From: an uncultured Ruminococcus sp.
GTDB taxonomy: Bacteria > Bacillota > Clostridia > Oscillospirales > Ruminococcaceae
Assembly: GCA_947627275.1 (NCBI GenBank)
Contig: CANQVK010000021.1
Coordinates: forward strand, 1 to 46,691
Direction: 5' to 3'
Length of the DNA stretch: 46,691 nt
The notes below the pieces were generated by a model. It was not told the origin of the DNA. It did no database searches and saw only the letters and a list, made by a program, of their open reading frames with translations. Shown here one piece after another: positions 7,321 through 14,224 of the stretch (position 1 is its first letter; each line of letters opens with the position of its first letter). The translations under genes were made by a program, and so were the position numbers.

Positions 7321-7349
7321 ATTATATCATTATCATCAAGCTTTGTCAA
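7321..7349 (-). promoter_or_regulatory. Promoter of the NAD operon
   Basis: On the minus strand: TTGACA (7349-7344), 17 bp, TATAAT (7326-7321). It is a perfect consensus promoter, which would be very strong unless repressed, and the adjoining inverted repeat fits that. Confidence 0.88.
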
Positions 7350-7519
7350 TAGTTTCCGCAAATTAATTCTTTAATTTTTTGATAATAAATTATTTCTTAT
7401 ACTGATCTCAACCTTAACCAGCATAAAAATAGCGGAGCTTTTTGCGCAGTTTGCCATAGTATATCATTTGCGAACCGCAAAAAACAACAATATTTCACAT
7501 ACTTTTTATCTTTTCACCC

Positions 7520-7548
7520 TTGAATTTTATAAAAATAAAAGGTATAAT
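7520..7548 (+). promoter_or_regulatory. Promoter of the NYN-domain gene
   Basis: TTGAAT, 17 bp, TATAAT, about 40 bases before the ATG at 7594. Its position also argues against an earlier start at 7468. Confidence 0.8.
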
Positions 7549-7593
7549 ATTTATAGGCAACTTCTGCCTACAAAATTACGAAGGAGTGATATT

Positions 7594-8922
7594 ATGAGAG
7601 CCGATACAAAGGAATTGGTAACAACTATCGCCTACATGATAGGAGTAAAGAAAAACATTCTTGAAAACTGCTTTGACGAAGAATGCCACGAGCTGCTGGA
7701 AACGCTGTATACCGATAAAGACGCGTCCATAATAAGATATTTATGCAAGCTCAGAACTACCCTGATGCAGAAATTCAAGAAAACAGACGATGAAATGCGT
7801 TATAATCTGAAAAATTTAACACGACTTGACTGGTATGATAAGGATAATATAACGCAGCTTGAAAAATGGGGCATACCAATAATCAAAACAAATTACCGTT
7901 CTGAACAATATATGCTTGACTTTAATAAGCTTATCTCGGAAAATATTGATAATTGCGCAAAGCTCTTTCCGGACTGGGTAAACTGGAATTATATAAAAGA
8001 TCTGTTTGTAGTTCCGTCATATTCAAAGCCGAACGTGCTGAAAAAGGAATTTGAAAAATATATGAAAAAAATAGAATTCTACCCCTTTCAGCTTTATATT
8101 CATTGGATCCCCGAGGAATGCGGCAGCATACTGTATACGGACGGCAAATTTCTAAGCGTTATATACAGGCAGCACGACGATACGTTTACCGATTATACCA
8201 AATATAAGGACGCTCACAGCGAAACGAAAAATAATATATACAGCTTCATCGAAAACAGCTACAAGGTCGCAATTGCCGTAGACTGCGAAAATTCCGATGT
8301 ATATAAGCTTTACAGCGTGCTTAAGAATCTTAATCAGGACGAACTTGTAAAAATAGAGAAAATAATCCTCTACGATGATTACCATACAAACTGCGGCTGG
8401 GATTGGCTCGGTAAGTTTACTCATATTCCCGTTGAGCACGTTATGGTCGAACGCGTTACCAACCAGAAGTCCCTGGTTGATATAAAAATGACTGCCGGAG
8501 TATGCAAAAATTATTATGAAAATAATATAACCTCTTTTATAATAGTATCGAGCGATTCCGATTTCTGGGGACTTATTTCATCTCTGCCAATGGCGGATTT
8601 TCTTGTAATGTACGAATACTCGAAATGCGGACAGGCGATAATCAAAGCTCTCACCGAGCATGATATTTACTATTGCTCAATAGACGATTTCTGCTCTGGA
8701 AACATTGAAGATCTGAAAAAAGCCGTTCTTTTTGACGTTCTTGAAAAGTATCTTCCCGATATTCTATATCTCAACGGAAAAGAGCTTGTAAAACAGATAT
8801 ACACCGAAACACGTATAAACGCTTCCGAAAAGGAAATGGATATTTTTTACAATAAATACATAAAAACGCTTCGCCTTAAGGTCAATGCCGATGGAAACTT
8901 TTCCATCGAGATAATGAAATAG
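7594..8922 (+). CDS. NYN-domain (PIN-like nuclease fold) protein
   Basis: 442 residues from the ATG at 7594, chosen because AAGGAG lies ten bases upstream and the promoter lies downstream of a longer reading frame. The C-terminal part, about 225-360, is a NYN/LabA-like domain: VDCENSD at 229-235, an acidic SLVDIKM at 293-299, and VSSDSDFWGL at 318-327. These supply the conserved Asp residues of this metal-dependent RNase fold. The N-terminal 210 residues are mixed alpha/beta, and I do not recognise them. NYN proteins are usually RNA-processing enzymes, and some act in defence or in toxin-like systems. Neighbours give no clear pathway: the NAD operon lies upstream, divergent, and a Spo0A-like gene downstream. 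No membrane segment is seen. RNase activity is likely but not shown. Confidence 0.75.
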   Translation: MRADTKELVTTIAYMIGVKKNILENCFDEECHELLETLYTDKDASIIRYLCKLRTTLMQKFKKTDDEMRYNLKNLTRLDWYDKDNITQLEKWGIPIIKTNYRSEQYMLDFNKLISENIDNCAKLFPDWVNWNYIKDLFVVPSYSKPNVLKKEFEKYMKKIEFYPFQLYIHWIPEECGSILYTDGKFLSVIYRQHDDTFTDYTKYKDAHSETKNNIYSFIENSYKVAIAVDCENSDVYKLYSVLKNLNQDELVKIEKIILYDDYHTNCGWDWLGKFTHIPVEHVMVERVTNQKSLVDIKMTAGVCKNYYENNITSFIIVSSDSDFWGLISSLPMADFLVMYEYSKCGQAIIKALTEHDIYYCSIDDFCSGNIEDLKKAVLFDVLEKYLPDILYLNGKELVKQIYTETRINASEKEMDIFYNKYIKTLRLKVNADGNFSIEIMK

Positions 8923-8933
8923 AGGAATTTTCC

Positions 8934-9093
8934 TATAATCGCCGCTATTGCAAAATGTCCAAAGAATGTTGAACAGAAAATTCGTATGTCAAGGAAAACG
9001 ACGAAATCATACTGATGTATGGTGAGGAGGATGACGCAGACAGACGGATTTTATGTAGGCGTTATTGTATGTTTTGCAATAGCTGCGAGTATA
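8934..9093. mobile_element. 160-bp MITE-like palindromic element, copy 1
   Basis: Terminal inverted repeats of 21 bp with two mismatches: the left end begins TATAATCGCCGCTATTGCAA, and the right end reads as TATACTCGCAGCTATTGCAA on the other strand. Length and a central CATACTG-NN-GTATGG palindrome flanked by AGGA/ACG arms match the element at 20369-20528. An extra copy of the right end follows at 9111-9133. The TA at each edge would fit a TA target duplication. No protein is encoded. It fills the gap between the NYN gene and the next promoter. Confidence 0.7.
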
Positions 9094-9196
9094 TGTCTGC
9101 ATTACTGGATAGTTTGCAATAGCGGCGGGTATATAAATAAGGCATTTTCAAAAACAGCGTAACTGCACGTTTTCGAGCCGATTCGACATATTTTTC

Positions 9197-9225
9197 TTGA
9201 CATTCCCTTTACCATGTAATATCAT
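9197..9225 (+). promoter_or_regulatory. Promoter of the Spo0A-like gene
   Basis: TTGACA, 17 bp, TATCAT. One mismatch to the consensus -10. Confidence 0.65.
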
Positions 9226-9284
9226 ATATTATAGGGACATTATTTGATTTGCTCTCGGATTATTACAGAAAGGATGTCGAAGGC

Positions 9285-9986
9285 TTGAAGTATAAGCTTT
9301 TAGTTGGGAATAATATTGAAGGCTCAGGCAAGAAGCTCGCTCAAGCCCTTTCACATTTCGGTTTTACTTCTGAGTATTGTACAAACAGCTTCAAAAAATT
9401 TGAAGAAATGCTGAGCAGGTTTTCATATGATGGACTTATCTTTTTCGCACTCCGAATAACGGACAACACATTCGGTTTTATCAAAACATGCAGCGATAGT
9501 TATCCCAATATGAAAATATACCCAATAATAACATCCGATCTGCTGAAAGTGAAAAAGCAGCTCATTGAAGCAGGGGCTGACGCATGTATATCCATGCCTT
9601 ATACAGATTACAGCCTTTGCGGAGATATTATCGCCGATTTCTATACAAGCGACGAAATGGTCATACTTCCTGAAATAGCCGATTTTCTTTGCAGAAAGCG
9701 TTTTCCTGATCATATGCTTGGATTCTACAGTTTGTGCTGTGCGTTGGAAACAGCAATAGAAGAGCCTGAATCTCTCGAAAAAATAACCGTCGGATTGTAT
9801 CCGATAATTGCGAAGAAAATGAATTCCACATATGAAAATGTCGAGCGTTCTCTGAGAGTTATGCTTATCGCCGCATTCAGCAAAGGCGTTATAATTAACG
9901 GCAAGTTAGTTCACAGAAGGCTCAAAAATAAAGACCTTATCAAACTCTTGGCTGACGAATACATAGAAGAATACGGACTAAGATAA
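9285..9986 (+). CDS. Spo0A-like regulator with degenerate receiver
   Basis: 233 residues from the TTG at 9285; AGAAAGGA lies ten bases before it, and the receiver-like fold begins at once. A TTG at 9249 would add 12 residues but lacks a ribosome site. The first 120 residues resemble a response-regulator receiver, but the strand that should end in the phospho-acceptor Asp reads DGLIFFALRIT, with no Asp in place. Residues about 145-225 match the Spo0A DNA-binding domain: GFYSLCCALETAIEEPESL, VGLYPIIAKKMNSTYENVER, and an IAAFSKG ending like the AWSRGN of Spo0A. True Spo0A starts sporulation after phosphorylation. This paralogue probably acts without phosphorylation or by pairing with another protein. 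It stands alone, with its own promoter and terminator. Confidence 0.75.
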   Translation: MKYKLLVGNNIEGSGKKLAQALSHFGFTSEYCTNSFKKFEEMLSRFSYDGLIFFALRITDNTFGFIKTCSDSYPNMKIYPIITSDLLKVKKQLIEAGADACISMPYTDYSLCGDIIADFYTSDEMVILPEIADFLCRKRFPDHMLGFYSLCCALETAIEEPESLEKITVGLYPIIAKKMNSTYENVERSLRVMLIAAFSKGVIINGKLVHRRLKNKDLIKLLADEYIEEYGLR

Positions 9987-10036
9987 AAATACCGCGGCAG
10001 GCAGTACAATTTCTGCTTGTCACGGTATTTTTTATC
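9985..10036 (+). terminator. Terminator of the Spo0A-like gene
   Basis: Long stem AAAAATACCG / CGGTATTTTTT with an inner GGCAGGCAG / CTGCTTGTC stem, ending in a T run directly after the stop codon. Confidence 0.85.
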
Positions 10037-10041
10037 TGAAA

Positions 10042-10233
10042 ATCATTATCTACAACTTAAGCAGGGGGACGCTGTCCCCCTGCACCCCCTGCCAAAGGGG
10101 TGACCCCTTTGGAATCTCAGTTTTCGTAACATTCTGCCCCAGATGGAGCAGAATGTTACGACATTGGTTCAAAGAATCGCTCTTTAACAGAAAGTAGAGG
10201 GTAACAAAATCCTCTTAAGTTGTGGATAGTGAT
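10042..10233. repeat. Palindrome-packed repeat, CACTGTC-type ends, copy A
   Basis: The ends ATCATTATCTACAACTTAAG and CTTAAGTTGTGGATAGTGAT are inverted copies with two mismatches. Between them lie three perfect hairpins: GCAGGGGGAC/GTCCCCCTGC, CCAAAGGGG/CCCCTTTGG, and GTAACATTCTGC/GCAGAATGTTAC. The same end sequence recurs at 23841-23866, 29345-29533 and 41074-41122. It lies at the 3' side of two genes and encodes nothing. Confidence 0.7.
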
Positions 10234-10243
10234 CTGCAAATAC

Positions 10244-10699
10244 TTATTTTAACCCGATGTATATATGGATCTCTGCATTTTCGGGGTCAGCGTTCTGATA
10301 CTCCTCAAAATCGCAGATAAAACTGCGGTCCAGCTCCATGCTCCACAGCTTCTGCCAGAACTCCGCAACAGCAGCGATCATATTTCCGATCACCGTAAAC
10401 TTTGCATATCTACCGGCAGGAATTTTATGCACCTCCATATTCTCAGGGACTTCCGAGGCGTTTTCAACCTCGCAGGCTGTTATCACCGTGTAATCGTTAA
10501 AATGATCGCCCGAATAATCGGTATAGATACCGCAGGCTTTTTCGTTGACCCTGTTTTTCAGTCTGCCGCATCCGTCCTGAGAATAAAGCTTCTGCCACAG
10601 ACCGCCGATAACAGCTCCCATTTCGGGTGATGTGTTGTTCGTTCTCGCTGAAAATCCGGCAACCGTTTTTTCGTTCAGATAAATAATTTCGTACTGCAT
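10244..10699 (-). CDS. GyrI-like / AraC effector-binding domain protein
   Basis: 151 residues forming a single stand-alone GyrI-like small-molecule-binding domain: a YLNEKTVAGFSAR start at 7-19, where this family has its conserved first strand, then GACGIYTDY-type and IPAGRYAKF segments (about 93-101), and WQKLW at 114-118. Such domains bind hydrophobic or cationic ligands and often sense drugs. No DNA-binding part is attached. It lies just downstream of a WYL-type regulator on the same strand and also has its own promoter between the two genes, so it is a likely target of that regulator. The ribosome site is GAGG. Confidence 0.75.
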   Translation of the reverse strand: MQYEIIYLNEKTVAGFSARTNNTSPEMGAVIGGLWQKLYSQDGCGRLKNRVNEKACGIYTDYSGDHFNDYTVITACEVENASEVPENMEVHKIPAGRYAKFTVIGNMIAAVAEFWQKLWSMELDRSFICDFEEYQNADPENAEIHIYIGLK

Positions 10700-10732
10700 A
10701 ATTAGTACCTCGCTTTCTGTAAGAACTGTTTC

Positions 10733-10761
10733 ATCTTACATCAGCAAGTATATCATATCAA
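10733..10761 (-). promoter_or_regulatory. Promoter of the GyrI-like gene
   Basis: On the minus strand: TTGATA, 17 bp, TAAGAT, starting just after the WYL gene. It gives the GyrI-like gene its own transcript. Confidence 0.55.
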
Positions 10762-10765
10762 ATAC

Positions 10766-10779
10766 GACATCTGTATGTC
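10766..10779. promoter_or_regulatory. Possible operator upstream of the GyrI-like promoter
   Basis: GACAT-CTGT-ATGTC is a perfect 5+5 inverted repeat, four bases upstream of the -35 box and overlapping the stop codon of the WYL regulator. The position suits an activator; binding by the neighbouring regulator is a guess. Confidence 0.4.
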
Positions 10780-11677
10780 ATGTTTCATATTTTTCCGAAA
10801 TTTTATTCAGCAGTCCGGCTAACCCTTTCCGATATTCCTCAGGCTCTAAAATCTCCGCATTTTCACCGAATGTCAGGATATAGCTGTAAAAAGCAGGAAC
10901 ATCCGACCATGTGAAAGTCGTTGTAATACTTCCGTCCTCGTTCAGTGAAAAACTGTCTATGCCAAATTCGTCTATAAGCCGCCATTTTACAGCGGGACTG
11001 AATCTGACCTTCGCCTCGCATCCTCCTGTTGTGTGACGCACTTTATTGCAGATATACGGCGGAACTTCACGAACGCCGCATTTTTCCCCCGTGCGTTTCA
11101 GCTTCGTAATACGGGTCAGCTTAAACATTCGGTAATCGCTTCGGGACGTACAATATCCCCAGACATACCAGCTTGACCATTGAAAGATCAGATGATACGG
11201 TTCGATCATACGACGGCTTTCACCTGTAGGGGCGTGATATTCAAAGCTGATTTTTTCACTGTTTTCAATGGCGGACTTTATAAGCTCTATTTTATCGGCA
11301 GCAGCAGATTTATCCCAGTATGAGAGGTCGATAATAATATTATCGTTTGTTACGGAGCTTCCGACCGAAAGCTTTTCCATAAGAATACGGTAGCTGTTCG
11401 TTCCGGATACACTGTCAAGGCTTTTAAGACCTGCAAGTATTGCGCTCATATCAGCGGAAGTAAGCAAAGTGCGGTCGATCCTGCAACCCTCCATGAGAAA
11501 GAGACCTCCGCCGTTTCCCTGCATTGCCGCAACAGGGATACCTGCCCGACATAAAGTCTCGATGTCTCTGTTTATTGTACGTCTTGAAACCTCGAACCGT
11601 TCTGAAAGCTCGGCGGCGGTGATCCTGTCCCTTTGAAGCAATACCGACAAAATGCCGATAAGTCGATCTATCTTCAT
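10778..11677 (-). CDS. HTH-WYL transcriptional regulator (YafY type)
   Basis: 299 residues. The N-terminal winged helix (about 1-60) reads ITAAELSERFEVSRRTINRD, a classic HTH_11 helix-turn-helix. A WYL-type ligand domain follows at about 135-220, with WSSWYVWGYC and the Arg-rich FKLTRITKL, and a WYL C-terminal extension closes the protein. WYL domains sense small molecules or nucleic acids and control stress, drug-response and defence genes. It is transcribed from a perfect promoter, with the GyrI-like gene next in line. Regulator plus GyrI-like protein is a recurrent pairing in Firmicutes. The ribosome site is AGGAGG. Confidence 0.85.
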   Translation of the reverse strand: MKIDRLIGILSVLLQRDRITAAELSERFEVSRRTINRDIETLCRAGIPVAAMQGNGGGLFLMEGCRIDRTLLTSADMSAILAGLKSLDSVSGTNSYRILMEKLSVGSSVTNDNIIIDLSYWDKSAAADKIELIKSAIENSEKISFEYHAPTGESRRMIEPYHLIFQWSSWYVWGYCTSRSDYRMFKLTRITKLKRTGEKCGVREVPPYICNKVRHTTGGCEAKVRFSPAVKWRLIDEFGIDSFSLNEDGSITTTFTWSDVPAFYSYILTFGENAEILEPEEYRKGLAGLLNKISEKYET

Positions 11678-11713
11678 TTTGCTCCTCCTGAATCTGTTCT
11701 CAGAATATATATC

Positions 11714-11742
11714 ATTATATCATTGAAAAACCATATTGTCAA
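11714..11742 (-). promoter_or_regulatory. Promoter of the WYL regulator
   Basis: On the minus strand: TTGACA (11742-11737), 17 bp, TATAAT (11719-11714). Confidence 0.85.
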
Positions 11743-11836
11743 CTTAAGGCAATCTCTAAGAGCCTGTTTAGTATATCCCCGCACGCTTATTTCAGAAATT
11801 GAAAAATTGATTTTCATGTTTTTCTTATTGGGAATA

Positions 11837-11865
11837 TTGACCGCTGTCAAAAAATATGCTATAAT
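11837..11865 (+). promoter_or_regulatory. Promoter of glutamine synthetase III
   Basis: TTGACC, 17 bp, TATAAT. It leaves a leader of about 70 bases that holds only a small ACCG/CGGT hairpin; no known glutamine or TnrA-type element was recognised. Confidence 0.8.
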
Positions 11866-11942
11866 ATAACTTAGTATCGGAAGCGGCAGATCAATGAAGA
11901 AATATATCGACCGGCTTTCGGTTTCTGTTAGGAGGAAAGTAT

Positions 11943-14033
11943 ATGGTAAATATTCCCGAGATATTCGGCTGCAATGTTTTTAATGAAACTGTTATGAAAT
12001 CAAAGCTGCCGAAAAACATCTACAAAAATCTCAGACGAACAATGGAAAAAGGCGCGGCTCTTGATATGGAGACCGCCGAAGTGGTCGCAAACGCTATAAA
12101 GGACTGGGCTTTGGAGCTTGGCGCAACTCACTACACACACTGGTTTCAGCCTATGACAGGCTCTACTGCCGAAAAGCACGATTCTTTCATAAGCGTTGGA
12201 GCAAACGGCACAGCGCTCATGGAATTCTCGGGAAAGGCTCTTATCAAGGGAGAACCTGACGCCTCCTCCTTCCCCTCCGGCGGACTGAGAAGAACAAGCT
12301 CCGCAAGAGGCTATACCGCATGGGATCCGACATCATACTGCTTTGTCAAGGAGGGCAGCCTTTATATACCGACCGTTTTTGTATCGTATACGGGAGAGAC
12401 TCTCGATAAAAAAACTCCGCTGCTTCGTTCCATGGACGCTCTCAGCAGATCCGCAGTACGTTTTCTCAGATTATTCGGCAACGAAAATGTTACACGGGTC
12501 ACCTCCACGGTAGGCGCAGAGCAGGAGTATTTCCTTATCGACAAGGAAAAATTCGATCAGCGTGAGGATCTTGTCCTCACAGGGCGTACTCTTTTCGGTG
12601 CAAAGCCGCCAAAGGGACAGGAGCTTGACGACCAGTATTTCGCCAACCTTAAGCCGAGGATCGCCGCTTATATGGCAGACCTTGACGAGGAACTATGGAA
12701 ACTGGGAATATATTCAAAAACAAAGCACAATGAGGTAGCTCCTGCTCAGCATGAAATGGCGCCTATTTTCACCACCTCGAATTTAGGTACCGATCAGAAC
12801 GAGCTTGCCATGGAGGTCATGGAAAAGGTCGCCTTAAGGCACGGTCTTGTATGCCTGCTGCACGAAAAGCCCTTTGAAGGAGTAAACGGTTCGGGCAAAC
12901 ATAATAACTGGTCGATGTCCACCAATGACGGACAGAATCTTCTTGACCCGGGCGATACTCCCATGGAAAATCTCCAGTTCCTGACAATCTTATGCGCTCT
13001 TATCAAGGGCGTTGACGAGTATGCCGACCTTATGAGACTTTCCGCCGCATCAGCAGGCAACGATCATCGTCTCGGCGCGGACGAAGCTCCTCCGGCAATA
13101 ATCTCAATGTTTCTTGGTGAAGAACTTGATGCGGTCCTCAAAGCGATAGAGGAGGACGGCGTTTACAAAACTCAGGCTCAGGCGTTTGAGATAGGCGTAA
13201 ACGCTCTGCCGTCATTCCCAAAGGATTCCACGGACAGAAACAGAACGTCGCCGTTTGCGTTTACGGGAAATCGCTTTGAATTTCGTATGGTAGGCTCTTC
13301 CGACAATATCGGCTGCCCCAACGCTCTGCTGAATACTATCGTATCCGAGGAGCTTTGCTGGTTTGCCGACCGCCTCGAACCCGTAAAGGACAGCGATTGC
13401 TTTGAGGAAGAGGTCAAAAAGCTTCTTAAAGAAGTCCTGAAAGAACACCGCCGTATTATTTTCAACGGCGACGGCTACTCAAATGAATGGGTACTCGAAG
13501 CAGAGCGCAGAGGTCTGCCGAATTATCCCTCGGTGGTTGACTGTATGCCACATTATACAGATGAGAAGAATCTTCGTATACTGCGTAAATTCGGCATTTT
13601 CAGCAGAGATGAGCTGACCGCAAGAGTCGAGATACATCTTGAAAAGTACTCAAAGACACGCCGTATCGAAGCACGTACAATGATAGAAATGGCAAGAAAA
13701 CAGCTTCTTCCGGCAGCTCTGGATTATCTCGAAAAGCTCTGCCGTTCTATCGCTGCAAAGAAAGAGATCGGCATGACTGCGAATACCGAAATGAAGATAG
13801 CACGCAAGCTCAACGAACTTACCGACAGCTTTTACGACTCCATAAATCGTCTGGAAAAGATAGTTGCCGACGCATGCGCTATCGAGGACGTTCAGAAACA
13901 GGCTGAATTTTTTCATGACTATGTTCTTGCCGAAATGAACCTTATGCGTGAATTTGCCGATGAGATCGAGGTAAATATGCCGAGCAGCTGTTACCCTATC
14001 CCCACATATTCCGAGATCATTTATAACGTATAA
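11943..14033 (+). CDS. glnN: Glutamine synthetase type III
   Basis: 696 residues, the length of the GSIII family and far longer than GSI (about 440-470). It makes glutamine from glutamate, ammonia and ATP in the cytoplasm, and in rumen and gut anaerobes it is often the main ammonia-assimilating form. Visible landmarks: the N-terminal GSIII-specific region, [17 protein letters not shown] (about 65-81), [11 protein letters not shown] with metal-binding Glu residues (about 191-201), NEVAPAQHE, the GSGKHNNWS glycine/histidine stretch, and [16 protein letters not shown] near 430-445. The C-terminal 200 residues are helical, as in other GSIII proteins. AGGAGG precedes the ATG, and a strong terminator follows. 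asnB downstream uses its product. Confidence 0.95.
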   Translation: MVNIPEIFGCNVFNETVMKSKLPKNIYKNLRRTMEKGAALDMETAEVVANAIKDWALELGATHYTHWFQPMTGSTAEKHDSFISVGANGTALMEFSGKALIKGEPDASSFPSGGLRRTSSARGYTAWDPTSYCFVKEGSLYIPTVFVSYTGETLDKKTPLLRSMDALSRSAVRFLRLFGNENVTRVTSTVGAEQEYFLIDKEKFDQREDLVLTGRTLFGAKPPKGQELDDQYFANLKPRIAAYMADLDEELWKLGIYSKTKHNEVAPAQHEMAPIFTTSNLGTDQNELAMEVMEKVALRHGLVCLLHEKPFEGVNGSGKHNNWSMSTNDGQNLLDPGDTPMENLQFLTILCALIKGVDEYADLMRLSAASAGNDHRLGADEAPPAIISMFLGEELDAVLKAIEEDGVYKTQAQAFEIGVNALPSFPKDSTDRNRTSPFAFTGNRFEFRMVGSSDNIGCPNALLNTIVSEELCWFADRLEPVKDSDCFEEEVKKLLKEVLKEHRRIIFNGDGYSNEWVLEAERRGLPNYPSVVDCMPHYTDEKNLRILRKFGIFSRDELTARVEIHLEKYSKTRRIEARTMIEMARKQLLPAALDYLEKLCRSIAAKKEIGMTANTEMKIARKLNELTDSFYDSINRLEKIVADACAIEDVQKQAEFFHDYVLAEMNLMREFADEIEVNMPSSCYPIPTYSEIIYNV

Positions 14034-14037
14034 AATC

Positions 14038-14065
14038 AATCCCCCGAAAATTCGGGGGATTTTAA
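14038..14065 (+). terminator. Terminator of glutamine synthetase III
   Basis: AATCCCCCGAA / TTCGGGGGATT with a two-base loop and a TTTTA tail, right after the stop codon. Confidence 0.88.
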
Positions 14066-14149
14066 TGAACTTCTAACTATGACAGCAAAAATCGGCGGAA
14101 CTCGATAAGTCTACAAAAATTGATTTCCGCAAGTTTTTTCCTTATCCTG

Positions 14150-14178
14150 TTGCAAAATCAAAAAAAATGTAGTATAAT
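14150..14178 (+). promoter_or_regulatory. Promoter of asnB
   Basis: TTGCAA, 17 bp, TATAAT, about 45 bases before the start codon. Confidence 0.75.
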
Positions 14179-14224
14179 AACAAAGGAGAAAAGCAGATAA
14201 TCTCAACTCTATGGAGGTTTTTAT

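Noticed and set aside
7468..7593. A longer N-terminus (42 residues) for the NYN protein
   Set aside because: The predicted promoter lies inside this stretch, and AAGGAG fits the ATG at 7594.
8934..10233. CRISPR array
   Set aside because: The repeats are inverted and few, differ in length and lack regular spacers; no cas genes are in the window.
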